64,000 nt of DNA from Winogradskyella wichelsiae (GTDB lineage Bacteria > Bacteroidota > Bacteroidia > Flavobacteriales > Flavobacteriaceae): positions 271,541 through 335,540 of the forward strand of contig NZ_JABFDJ010000005.1 of NCBI RefSeq assembly GCF_013403925.1, given 5' to 3'. A program made the translations under genes and the position numbers. The notes beneath the pieces were generated by a model. It was given only the letters and a program-made list of their open reading frames with translations, ran no database searches and had not been told where the DNA came from. Below are positions 26,403 to 35,109 of the stretch, one piece after another (the first letter of the stretch is position 1; the number at the start of each line of letters is the position of its first letter).

Positions 26403-27503
26403 TTAAAAGTGTAATACTTCCCCTTTGTTGCTAGCGCTATCACTTCCGAGGATAAATTTACAGTTTTTTGTAAGAAATCTAAAAACAATAGCTTCTTGTT
26501 TCGATTTTTGCTTCATATCCGCAATTACATCACTCGCATTCAATAATTTAAAATCGTAAACAATTAAGCTGTCATTTTTAACATTCAACTGAATATTATC
26601 TTTCAATTCAATTGGTTTCGGTAATTTTTGACTCAAAATAAGATCTGAATCCATGCTATATAGATAAGAATGATTTGGCACGACTTTAACATCTTTTGGA
26701 TTTTTTCGCATTAAAAATGCCATTTTAATTCCTAACCAAACCACTGCATTGAATAACAAATTCTGTTTAAAATGTTTTTTATAAAAAATCTGCATCGCCC
26801 CGTAAAAGCGTTTTGCGTATTTGGAATCTTTTAACGTACTCTCTCCTTTAAAATGAATCACCGTTGTATTACCATAATAGAAATTATCATAACCTGCTTT
26901 AATCACTTTATAAGAGAGATCAATATCTTCCCCATACATAAAATAGGCCTCGTCAAAACCGCCAACAGCATCATAAACCTCTTTTTTAAGCCACATAAAA
27001 GCCCCCACTAAAATATCAACCTTTCCTGTATTATTTACATCTATGTGATTTACGTAGTAATCGTTAGTAAGTCCTAATATTTTTTTTAGAGCTACTTTTG
27101 GTGTTGGAATATGACGTTTACTTTCTGGTAGAAAATTTCCTTGACCATCAATAAGTTGACAACCTACAATACCAAGATTGGTCTGAGTTTCTGCAAACTT
27201 AAAAAGTTTAGTAAACGTGTCTTCTGCAACAATTGTATCTGGGTTAAGAATACAAAGATATTCGCCTTTAGCTTGTGCTACTCCTATATTGTTTCCTTTT
27301 GAAAACCCTGAATTCTCTTTATTCTCAATAAGTTTTACAGATGGAAACAATTCCTTTACCATCGTACAACTATGGTCTGGAGAATTATTATCTATCACAA
27401 TAATTTCAGCATCAATTGACGTAATGGCCGCTTCAACACTTCTTAGACAAACCTCTAAAAAGTAGCGTACATTATAATTTAAAATGATGACAGAAAGTTT
27501 CAA
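26403..27503 (-). CDS. Glycosyltransferase family 2 (rhamnosyltransferase-like)
   Basis: A 366-residue GT-A enzyme. MKLSVIILNYNVRYFLEVCL is the nucleotide-binding start. DNNSPDHSC and ILNPDT contain the acidic and DXD-like metal residues, and GGFDEAYFMYGEDIDLSYK is the acceptor-site signature of the WbbL/rhamnosyl group. A hydrophobic, basic segment near 245-260 may touch the membrane. It would add a sugar to a surface polysaccharide or lipid. It starts 7 bases after recR stops, so the two are co-transcribed. No polysaccharide cluster surrounds it. Confidence 0.9.
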   Translation of the reverse strand: MKLSVIILNYNVRYFLEVCLRSVEAAITSIDAEIIVIDNNSPDHSCTMVKELFPSVKLIENKENSGFSKGNNIGVAQAKGEYLCILNPDTIVAEDTFTKLFKFAETQTNLGIVGCQLIDGQGNFLPESKRHIPTPKVALKKILGLTNDYYVNHIDVNNTGKVDILVGAFMWLKKEVYDAVGGFDEAYFMYGEDIDLSYKVIKAGYDNFYYGNTTVIHFKGESTLKDSKYAKRFYGAMQIFYKKHFKQNLLFNAVVWLGIKMAFLMRKNPKDVKVVPNHSYLYSMDSDLILSQKLPKPIELKDNIQLNVKNDSLIVYDFKLLNASDVIADMKQKSKQEAIVFRFLTKNCKFILGSDSASNKGEVLHF

Positions 27504-27510
27504 GATAAGA

Positions 27511-28128
27511 TTATGATTTTAATGAAGCTTCAAATGGAACACGATCTATAATGCTTCGGCCTAGTGTAATTTCATCGGTATATTCTAATTCATTTCCAGC
27601 AGCAACACCTCTTGCAATTGTAGACGTTGTTACCTTATAATCTTGCAATTGTCTAAATATGTAAAAGTTTGTGGTATCACCTTCCATTGTTGGACTCATT
27701 GCAAAAATTAATTCTTTTACTTTTCCTAATTTCACTTTTTCTACCAAAGATGAAATATTCAAATCTTGAGGACCAATACCATCCATTGGTGATATTTTAC
27801 CTCCTAAAACATGATACAAACCTTTAAAAGAACTGGTATTCTCTACTGCCATAACATCTCTAATATCTTCTACAACACAGATTAACTCGCTATTTCTATT
27901 AGGATTTGCACAAATTTCGCACAATATTGTATCGCTTATATTATGACACGATTTACAGAAATTAATTTCTCCTCTCACCTTCGTTAGCGCATTAGCTAAT
28001 TGAAAGGTTTGATTTTCGGGTTGTCGCAACATATGCAACACTAAACGCAAGGCTGTACGCTTACCAATACCAGGCAATTGCGACATTTCATTAACTGCGT
28101 TTTCTAAGAGTTTTGATGAAAATTCCAT
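27511..28128 (-). CDS. recR: Recombination mediator RecR
   Basis: A 205-residue RecR. The helix-hairpin-helix [15 protein letters not shown] is at 18-32. The C4 zinc finger ([16 protein letters not shown]) is at about 57-72, the Toprim domain with [12 protein letters not shown] follows, and [19 protein letters not shown] lies near the C-terminus. It loads RecA at gaps together with RecF and RecO. Its length and motif order are standard. Confidence 0.97.
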   Translation of the reverse strand: MEFSSKLLENAVNEMSQLPGIGKRTALRLVLHMLRQPENQTFQLANALTKVRGEINFCKSCHNISDTILCEICANPNRNSELICVVEDIRDVMAVENTSSFKGLYHVLGGKISPMDGIGPQDLNISSLVEKVKLGKVKELIFAMSPTMEGDTTNFYIFRQLQDYKVTTSTIARGVAAGNELEYTDEITLGRSIIDRVPFEASLKS

Positions 28129-28299
28129 AACCGCGAAGGTACTTAATTTTGGAGATAAAAATAAAGGAGAACATAAATCTCTATTTTAGAGCAAATTATC
28201 TAAAAACCACTATTTTTTTCGTAATTATATTTAATTTAAAGCAGTCCTTTTTTACAAATAGATTACTTTCATAAATTATACTAAAAAAACGTTACCATT

Positions 28300-29745
28300 A
28301 TGTCTCCAACAGCAATACTCATCTTAATTGTATGTTACTTTGGTTTGCTTATTTTAATCTCTTATTTCACAGGGAAAGAAGATTCTAACGCTGCTTTTTT
28401 TAAAGCAAATAAGTCCGCACCATGGTATTTAGTAGCTTTTGGTATGATCGGTGCTTCTTTGTCTGGTGTTACATTTATCTCTGTTCCTGGTGCTATTGAA
28501 GCAAAACAATTTGGTTATTTACAAGTTGTTTTCGGGTATTTTTTTGGGTACTTAATCATCGCTTTTGTGTTATTACCACTCTATTACAAACTTAACCTTA
28601 CCTCTATCTACACGTATTTAAGAGATCGTTTTGGTGTTGTGAGTTACAAAACAGGCTCTGTTGCATTCCTTATTTCTAGGACCGTTGGTGCTGCTTTTCG
28701 CTTATTTCTAGTCGCTAAAGTTTTACAACTTTTAGTTTTTGATTTATTCGATATTCCTTTTGCTTTCACCGTAATAATTACTATTGCTTTAATTTGGCTT
28801 TACACCTTTAAAGGAGGCATAAAAACAATCATTTTCACAGATACACTTCAAACTTTCTTTATGTTGGTTTCTGTTGTAGTTACCATTGTATTTTTAGCAT
28901 CTGCTTTAGATTTAAATAGTATTGGAGATGTGATTACTTACACCAAAGAAAGTAACCTGAGTAAGGTTTTCTTTTTTGAAGACGGCAATGGTCCTCAATA
29001 CTTTTGGAAGAGCTTTTTATCTGGAATTTTCATTACTATTACCATGACTGGTTTAGACCAAGATATGATGCAGAAGAACTTAACTTGTCGTAATTTAAAA
29101 GATGCTCAAAAAAACATGGTCACTTTTAGTGTTGTCCTCATTTTTGTAAATATCCTTTTCTTAGTTCTTGGTTTAATGCTAACACAATATGCAGCAATCC
29201 ATGGTATCACGGCATCTAAGGATGATTTATTTCCTACTATTGCTATGCTTCCAGAAATAGGTATTGTAACCTCAGCGTTCTTTTTACTTGGTTTGATTGC
29301 TGCAGCTTATTCTAGTGCAGATTCTGCTTTAACCTCCTTAACTACCTCTTTTTGTTTTGATATTTTAGACATTGAAAACAAACCAGAAACCAAAAGAAAA
29401 GGCCTTAGAAAACGTGTCCATATCGGTTTTAGTGCTGTGCTTGTTTTGGTTATTTTGTTATTCGATTTTATCTTTAAAGATGTCTCAGTTATCTGGGAAC
29501 TCTTTAAAGCGGCAGGCTACACTTACGGACCGTTATTAGGCTTATTTGCTTTTGGTTTAATCACCAAAATTGAAATTAAAGATAAGTTGGTCTGGATTGT
29601 TGCTATTATAGCACCTCTAATTTCTTACCTATTAAACCTTTATTCTAAAGCATTATTTAACGGTCACGAAATCGGATTTGAAATACTAATTTACAACGGA
29701 CTATTTATGTTTTTAGGTTTACTTCTTATAAAGAAGAAAGCCTAA
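28300..29745 (+). CDS. Sodium:solute symporter (SSS family)
   Basis: This 481-residue integral membrane protein has 13 or so membrane segments. SGVTFISVPG (about residues 53-62) is the TM1 sodium-site motif, GGIKTIIFTDTLQT the TM4-5 signature and AAYSSADSALTSLTTS the TM8 sodium-binding helix of the SSS family. It drives uptake of a sugar, amino acid, vitamin or proline-like solute with sodium. The substrate is unknown. Its last 4 bases overlap the end of the convergent CoA-binding gene. Confidence 0.92.
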   Translation: MSPTAILILIVCYFGLLILISYFTGKEDSNAAFFKANKSAPWYLVAFGMIGASLSGVTFISVPGAIEAKQFGYLQVVFGYFFGYLIIAFVLLPLYYKLNLTSIYTYLRDRFGVVSYKTGSVAFLISRTVGAAFRLFLVAKVLQLLVFDLFDIPFAFTVIITIALIWLYTFKGGIKTIIFTDTLQTFFMLVSVVVTIVFLASALDLNSIGDVITYTKESNLSKVFFFEDGNGPQYFWKSFLSGIFITITMTGLDQDMMQKNLTCRNLKDAQKNMVTFSVVLIFVNILFLVLGLMLTQYAAIHGITASKDDLFPTIAMLPEIGIVTSAFFLLGLIAAAYSSADSALTSLTTSFCFDILDIENKPETKRKGLRKRVHIGFSAVLVLVILLFDFIFKDVSVIWELFKAAGYTYGPLLGLFAFGLITKIEIKDKLVWIVAIIAPLISYLLNLYSKALFNGHEIGFEILIYNGLFMFLGLLLIKKKA

Positions 29746-30104
29746 TATTGCCCTGTACCCAATAAAACTAAGGTGCAAGCTTCTTCAAACTCAATATTAT
29801 TCTGTTCTAAAACATTGTAAAACTCTGAGTTTTCTGTTCCAGGATTAAATATGACACGTTTAGGGTTAAGTCCTATTATGTAATCGTAATATGGTTTTTG
29901 ACGTTGCGGATTTAAATATAAGGTAACAGTATCAATACCTTTATAAGGCATTAATTCTGTATCTATTGATACGTCTTCAATATTTCCTTTTCTTAAGCCA
30001 AAAGCCTTGACTTCATGATTATAACTTCGCAACCTCTTGATTGCAATGTTAGAATAGCGCTCTTGTTTTAATGACGCTCCGATAACTAATGTTGTTTTAT
30101 TCAT
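29742..30104 (-). CDS. CoA-binding domain protein
   Basis: A 120-residue single Rossmann domain of the CoA-binding family (COG1832/YccU-like): TLVIGASLKQERYSNIAIKRL at the start, KGIDTVTLYLNPQRQKPYYD and FNPGTENSEF in the middle and EEACTLVLLGTGQY at the end. It probably binds CoA or a nucleotide in the cytoplasm. No enzyme domain is fused. It is divergent from the outer-membrane gene that follows. Confidence 0.85.
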   Translation of the reverse strand: MNKTTLVIGASLKQERYSNIAIKRLRSYNHEVKAFGLRKGNIEDVSIDTELMPYKGIDTVTLYLNPQRQKPYYDYIIGLNPKRVIFNPGTENSEFYNVLEQNNIEFEEACTLVLLGTGQY

Positions 30105-30211
30105 AGTGTTAAAAAAATGTTAAGAGAAAAATTTAGGGTAACATAACATAAATATAGTCGTCTTCTATTTCACAAACAACCTATTCAATCAAAAAAAATA
30201 AATCAATCAAA

Positions 30212-32656
30212 ATGAAGCATTTCTTATTAATGCTTGTAATAGCATCATCAACTATTATAAGTGCACAACCCAACTCTAATTCTGATATTAAAAACGGTTC
30301 TGTTTCAGGACGTGTTATTGATGCAGACCTCAATCAACCTTTACCTTATGTCAATATCGTTATTAAAGATATGGCGAAAAAAATAATTACAGGCGGTATT
30401 ACCAGTGACGATGGTACTTTTAAAATAGAAAACATTCCAGAAGGAAAAATTATTGTATCCATCCAATTTGTTGGTTTTAAAACCATAGACCGCACGGTTA
30501 CAATCGGAAAAGGAAATTACAAACTCGAGTTAGGTGATATTAAACTTGAAGAAGAATCTATGGGTTTAGACGAAGTTACTATTGTTGCTGATGTTTCTAC
30601 TATTCAACAAAAAGTAGATAGAAAAGTGATCACCATTGGCAAAGATTTACAAACCGCTGGCGCAACGGCAAGCGAAATCATGAACAATCTACCTTCAGTA
30701 AGCGTAGATCAACAAACAGGCACTTTAAGCTTACGTGGTAACGAAAATGTCAGGGTTATGGTCGATGGGAAACTATCTAATATTCCTGCCGATCAATTAT
30801 TAAAACAAATTCCTTCTTCTTCAATAAAAAGTATTGAATTAATTACAAACCCTTCAGCCAAATATAACCCTGAAGGCATGAGTGGTATTATCAATATTAT
30901 ACTTCATAAAAACACTAAAATTGGTTTTAATGGTAATATTAACTTTGGTTTAGCTTATGATATTGAACCTAAATTTAATAGTTCTATTGATGCAAATTAC
31001 AGAAATGGTAAGCTGAATTTTTATGGTTCTTACAGCAATAGCGTGACAAAGAATGTTAATTATGGACAGATTGATCGTATTGACCAAGCGATTGAGCAAA
31101 ACTTTGATATTTTAAACAATAATAAATCGCATTTATTTAAAGTTGGTGTTGATTACTACCTCAATGATAAGAATACAATTTCGGTGTTTACCAATCAAAA
31201 CCTTTTTAACGGGTGGAGCAATGTTTATTCTAGTATTGCCTATTTAACAAATCCTAGTTTAGACGAATCTCAATATACACGTGGTGATAACGAGAATGAT
31301 TCGCAGCAATATAATGTCAATTATAAACATGATTTTAATGAAGAAGGACATAGCATAGAGTTTGAAGCAGATTACAATACTTACAGTGGTCTAACAGATA
31401 CAGGAAATACCTTTTACAGTTCTCAACGTCCTAACTTTCTTGAACAAACAGATACCGACAGAACAAATACAACACTTAATTTAGATTACACGAATCCTCT
31501 ATCTGAATCCACAAAATTAGAATTTGGCTTACAAGCACGTTTGTTTGATACAAGTTTGTTCTACCAATCAGATGCAAGAGAAACGAACCAGAACGGAGAC
31601 TACATACCAACAACGACTCGTTTTGATTACGTGAGAGATATTTATTCAGCTTATGCTACTTATGGCACAAAAAAAGAAAAGTGGAGTTACCAATTGGGCT
31701 TAAGAGCAGAAACCGTCAATGTCGATTCTGATGCGTTTAAAAAAGACTTAGCGTCTAACGAAGCATTAACGATTCCTTTTGAAAATAATTATTTTGAATT
31801 ATATCCTTCAGCATTTTTTACTTATACACCTTCAGAAAAAAATTCATACCAACTAAGTTATAGTCGACGAATTGACAGACCTGGAATTGGACAAGTAAAT
31901 CCTTTACCTGAATGGAACACACCTTTAATTTCTCAATTTGGAAATCAAGAATTACGTCCTCAATTTACAAACTCGATGGAAGTAAATTATACAAGACAGC
32001 TTGAAAAAGGAAGTATTACTGGTGGCATTTTTTACAGAATTATAGAAGACGAAATTCAACAAGCTATTTTAATTGATCGTACCGACGTTAACCGTTTAAT
32101 TATGACTAACTTAAATTTTGACAACACAACAGCTTATGGTGTCGAATTGTCTTCAAGCTACCGTCCAACAAAATGGTGGAGTATTAATGCGAGTTTTGAT
32201 TTGTATTCTCAATCTCAAAAAAGTTTAGCAGAATCTTTTGATGACAATCAGAATATACTTTTAAATACCGTTGAAGTTGACAATTTAGCTTGGAGTGCAA
32301 GAGTATTTAACAACTTTAAAGTCAGTAAAAGTTTAAGTTTTTCAGCCTTTGGAATGTATAGAGGAAAAAATCAGAATATTCAATTTGAAATGAACGACAT
32401 GCTTATGGTCAACCTAGGAATGCGCTATACATTTATGGAAGACAGAGCTAATTTTAGCTTGAGCTATAATGACATTTTTGATACCATGTTTGCAGAGTTT
32501 GATAGCGAGCGTCCATATACACAACACGGACAATTTAATTGGGAAAGTCAACAAATATCAGCGCGCTTATCTTACCGTTTTGGAGGAGGAAATTACAGTG
32601 CAAAATCTCGTAAACAACGCGATAGTGATGTTCAAGAAGGTGGAGGTATGTTTTAA
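30212..32656 (+). CDS. Outer-membrane TonB-dependent receptor family protein with CarboxypepD_reg-like domain
   Basis: An 814-residue outer-membrane barrel. A signal peptide ends near TIISAQ. The CarboxypepD_reg-like domain lies at about 30-120 (GSVSGRVIDADLNQPLPYVN). The plug at 130-225 has NNLPSVSVDQQTG and IKSIELITNPSAKYNPEG. The barrel fits the 'outer membrane beta-barrel' group with the C-terminal RLSYRFGGG. It lacks a typical TonB box and may bind a peptide or small polymer. The last residues (GGGNYSAKSRKQRDSDVQEG) are polar, an unusual tail beyond the final barrel strand. Confidence 0.87.
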   Translation: MKHFLLMLVIASSTIISAQPNSNSDIKNGSVSGRVIDADLNQPLPYVNIVIKDMAKKIITGGITSDDGTFKIENIPEGKIIVSIQFVGFKTIDRTVTIGKGNYKLELGDIKLEEESMGLDEVTIVADVSTIQQKVDRKVITIGKDLQTAGATASEIMNNLPSVSVDQQTGTLSLRGNENVRVMVDGKLSNIPADQLLKQIPSSSIKSIELITNPSAKYNPEGMSGIINIILHKNTKIGFNGNINFGLAYDIEPKFNSSIDANYRNGKLNFYGSYSNSVTKNVNYGQIDRIDQAIEQNFDILNNNKSHLFKVGVDYYLNDKNTISVFTNQNLFNGWSNVYSSIAYLTNPSLDESQYTRGDNENDSQQYNVNYKHDFNEEGHSIEFEADYNTYSGLTDTGNTFYSSQRPNFLEQTDTDRTNTTLNLDYTNPLSESTKLEFGLQARLFDTSLFYQSDARETNQNGDYIPTTTRFDYVRDIYSAYATYGTKKEKWSYQLGLRAETVNVDSDAFKKDLASNEALTIPFENNYFELYPSAFFTYTPSEKNSYQLSYSRRIDRPGIGQVNPLPEWNTPLISQFGNQELRPQFTNSMEVNYTRQLEKGSITGGIFYRIIEDEIQQAILIDRTDVNRLIMTNLNFDNTTAYGVELSSSYRPTKWWSINASFDLYSQSQKSLAESFDDNQNILLNTVEVDNLAWSARVFNNFKVSKSLSFSAFGMYRGKNQNIQFEMNDMLMVNLGMRYTFMEDRANFSLSYNDIFDTMFAEFDSERPYTQHGQFNWESQQISARLSYRFGGGNYSAKSRKQRDSDVQEGGGMF

Positions 32657-32850
32657 ACAGTAAAACTTAAAATTAATATAACGCATAAATACCCCAAATC
32701 TACAGCTTTGGTTATTTGTTAAATGCGAGTTAAATACCCAAAGTCATGTAATAATATAGGAGTCCTGACGTCTATAGTAGTATAGTTTTTAAGTAATATA
32801 TTATAAATTAATTTTTATAATAGTTTTAGTTAAGGTTGGTTAATAGCGAA

Positions 32851-32883
32851 AAAGCCCAAACAAAATTTGTTTGGGCTTTTTTT
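32851..32883. terminator. Rho-independent terminator
   Basis: AAAGCCCAAACAAA (32851-32864) and TTTGTTTGGGCTTT (32866-32879) form a 14-bp stem ending in a T-run to 32883. It is nearly 200 bases after the receptor stop, so it may end a long 3' UTR or a separate small transcript. Confidence 0.78.
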
Positions 32884-32919
32884 ATGTTTTAAAATCAATT
32901 TAATCTAATTGACTTTCAT

Positions 32920-33015
32920 CTAATTCATTGCAAAAACAACGTAATCCATGGTATTTAAAACATCTGAAGTGATATCTCCTTTTACCGCAATAATATAGGC
33001 TTTAGCTTCTCTTCT
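32920..33015 (-). pseudogene. Relic of an unidentified coding sequence
   Basis: On the minus strand an open stretch encodes about 31 residues including EAKAYIIAVKGDITSDVLNT and ending YVVFAMN before a TAG. Its composition looks coding. It has no start and an in-frame TAA precedes it; a frameshift near 33010 connects to AFDVYFKEE in another frame. It appears to be the 3' end of a decayed gene downstream of the sugar operon. The family is unknown. Confidence 0.35.
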
Positions 33016-33130
33016 TTAAAATATACATCAAACGCTTTTTTTTTAATTCTTATTTTCTTGCTCTACTATTATTGTTATATGACCTTACACCTGTAACATC
33101 TTAAAAAAGCAATCTTAAAGCATCAAAAAA

Positions 33131-33943
33131 TTAAACTCCGCTATAGGCACTAAATCCACCATCAATAGGAACCACAATTCCTGTTACAAATTTTGAAGCT
33201 TCCGAACATAAATAATGGATCGCTCCATTAAGTTCATCTGCATCTCCAAAACGTCCCATTGGTGTATTTCTAATAATTGTATTTCCTCTATCCGTATAAC
33301 TTCCGTCTTCGTTTGTTAATAATGCTCTGTTCTGATTTCCTATAAAAAAACCAGGTGCTACAGCATTAACACGCATGCCTTCTCCATATTTTTGAGCCAA
33401 CTCAACAGACATCCATTTGGTAAAATTATCAATCGCTGCTTTTGAGGCAGAATACCCCATAACACGTGTGATTACTCTATCTGCAGCCATAGAAGACAAG
33501 TTAATAATTGTTCCTTTCTTATTTTTAGCCATTTCTTTACCAAACACCAATGAAGGAATGATACTACCAAATAAGTTTAGATCTATAACTTGTTTAAATT
33601 GTTCGATATCTACATCAAACACAGATTGTCCGGGGGCCACAGTAGCACCAGGCTTATTTCCACCCGCAGCATTTATTAAAGCATCTATCTTACCGTATTT
33701 TGCCATGATTTTACTAGCAGCATCTTGAAGTGATTTTTCTTCAACAACATTACAAACATAGCCTTCTACTTTGTCACTAATTTTTTTAAAATCAGCGACT
33801 GTATTATTAAGTGCCTCCGTTTTATAATGCAGTAAAATAACCGTTGCATTGTTTTCTAATAAATATTTAGCAATTCCACCTCCAAGAACTCCGCAAGCTC
33901 CTGTTATAAGAATTGTTTTATCTTCTAAATTAAATAAATTCAT
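33131..33943 (-). CDS. SDR family oxidoreductase, mannonate-oxidoreductase-like
   Basis: A 270-residue short-chain dehydrogenase. TGACGVLGGGIA is the nucleotide-binding motif, NAAGG the central strand, SSMAAD and YSASKAAID give the catalytic Ser, Tyr and Lys, and VVPIDGGFSAYSGV the C-terminus. The 'AAGGNKPGATV' loop and the IRNTPMGRFGDADELNGA segment resemble SDR enzymes annotated as D-mannonate or fructuronate oxidoreductases in Bacteroidota. It is the last gene of a minus-strand group with manA and a transporter, which fits a sugar or sugar-acid pathway. Confidence 0.85.
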   Translation of the reverse strand: MNLFNLEDKTILITGACGVLGGGIAKYLLENNATVILLHYKTEALNNTVADFKKISDKVEGYVCNVVEEKSLQDAASKIMAKYGKIDALINAAGGNKPGATVAPGQSVFDVDIEQFKQVIDLNLFGSIIPSLVFGKEMAKNKKGTIINLSSMAADRVITRVMGYSASKAAIDNFTKWMSVELAQKYGEGMRVNAVAPGFFIGNQNRALLTNEDGSYTDRGNTIIRNTPMGRFGDADELNGAIHYLCSEASKFVTGIVVPIDGGFSAYSGV

Positions 33944-33989
33944 TTCTAATTTTTAATTCGTTTTTCTTTTTCTTAATCATTAATCTTTT

Positions 33990-35084
33990 CTAACTCGGAG
34001 GATAGCAAAGTAAAATTTTAGATGCCTCATGAGATCTAAAAGTAATTTCTAAAATCGCTGCTGATATAAAGATTTCATCCCCTTGTTTATAATCGTATTG
34101 TTTTCCGTTGCAATCTATGACGCCATCGCCTGAATAAATTACCGCAACGTAGAAACATCCATTTCCTTTAATGGTATGTTCTCCATCTAAAAGCAGTTCG
34201 CTTAACCCAAAACAATTAGTATGCTTTTTATTGAATAGTGTTTTGAATGTATGTTCAGCTGACTCCTCTAAAACTTCAGGAGTTATTTTCCATTCATTTA
34301 AAGCTTCGTCAATAGTAAAAGTATCATAATGGAAACATTCTAACATTTTTTCTTCGCCTACACCTTGATGAATTAATTCTGGACCTATTTTTAAACCTGC
34401 AGGCGTTGTTTTTTCAACACGCATCGTATAATCCGTAGGTTCTTGTACTTCCATTAAAAAACAGCCTGCACCAATAGCATGTGGTACACCACCGTAAATC
34501 ATAAAAGCATCACCTGGTTTTACCTCGATTTTATGTAAACAATCTAACATTCCTTCAATGTTTTGATTCTCAAAATGCGTTTTCCAGATCTCTTTAGTGA
34601 CGTGTTTTTTAAACCCCATATAAACCACAGGTTTTTCACCATCAATTTCTCTTGTGTTTAAAACATACCAAGATTCTGTTTTACCAAATTCTGAATTAAA
34701 AACAGTTTTTGCATAGTTTTTATCTGGGTGTACTTGAACTGTTAAACGCTCCATAGAGTCTAACATTTTAATGAGCACACCTGTAGTTCCGAATTTTTCA
34801 GCAAGATCTTTACCTAAATATAAATCTAAATCAGAATTAATTAAATCCTTTAAAGGAAAAACACCATCTTCAGTTTCTATCAGAGAAAGCCCTTCGTCTT
34901 CAGGTCTGCCATTTCCGCGCGCTGTTATTGTAGACATTATCCATTGTTCAGGCATTTGTCCATCTACTTCTGGTGTCATTTTTTTCCATCGATCAATTAA
35001 AGCTCCTCCCTCATAAGTTCTCCAAACTCTATTAGATTTTTGTTTTAAAGGTATGTGTGCATATTTCTGTAAGTCCTCACTCAT
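33990..35084 (-). CDS. manA: Class I mannose-6-phosphate isomerase
   Basis: The start at 35084 (MSEDLQKYAHI) is preferred; a longer frame to 35120 runs into the upstream transporter gene. The 364-residue cupin enzyme has the zinc ligands in TVQVHPDK and in the PHAIGAGCFLMEVQEPTDY segment, together with KPGDAFMIYGGVPH. It interconverts mannose-6-phosphate and fructose-6-phosphate. Relatives in sugar operons can act on other hexose phosphates, so the exact substrate is open. It lies 46 bases before the SDR gene and 25 bases after the transporter. Confidence 0.87.
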   Translation of the reverse strand: MSEDLQKYAHIPLKQKSNRVWRTYEGGALIDRWKKMTPEVDGQMPEQWIMSTITARGNGRPEDEGLSLIETEDGVFPLKDLINSDLDLYLGKDLAEKFGTTGVLIKMLDSMERLTVQVHPDKNYAKTVFNSEFGKTESWYVLNTREIDGEKPVVYMGFKKHVTKEIWKTHFENQNIEGMLDCLHKIEVKPGDAFMIYGGVPHAIGAGCFLMEVQEPTDYTMRVEKTTPAGLKIGPELIHQGVGEEKMLECFHYDTFTIDEALNEWKITPEVLEESAEHTFKTLFNKKHTNCFGLSELLLDGEHTIKGNGCFYVAVIYSGDGVIDCNGKQYDYKQGDEIFISAAILEITFRSHEASKILLCYPPS

Positions 35085-35109
35085 GGTTATTGTATTATCG
35101 CTTAAAGTA

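Larger units (their letters stand above)
32657..33130. other. 474-base intergenic region with terminator and gene relic
   Basis: This gap holds about 190 bases of AT-rich DNA with nothing recognised, a strong hairpin at 32851-32883 and a degraded coding stretch on the minus strand at 32920-33015. No ORF with a start codon was found. Confidence 0.5.
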
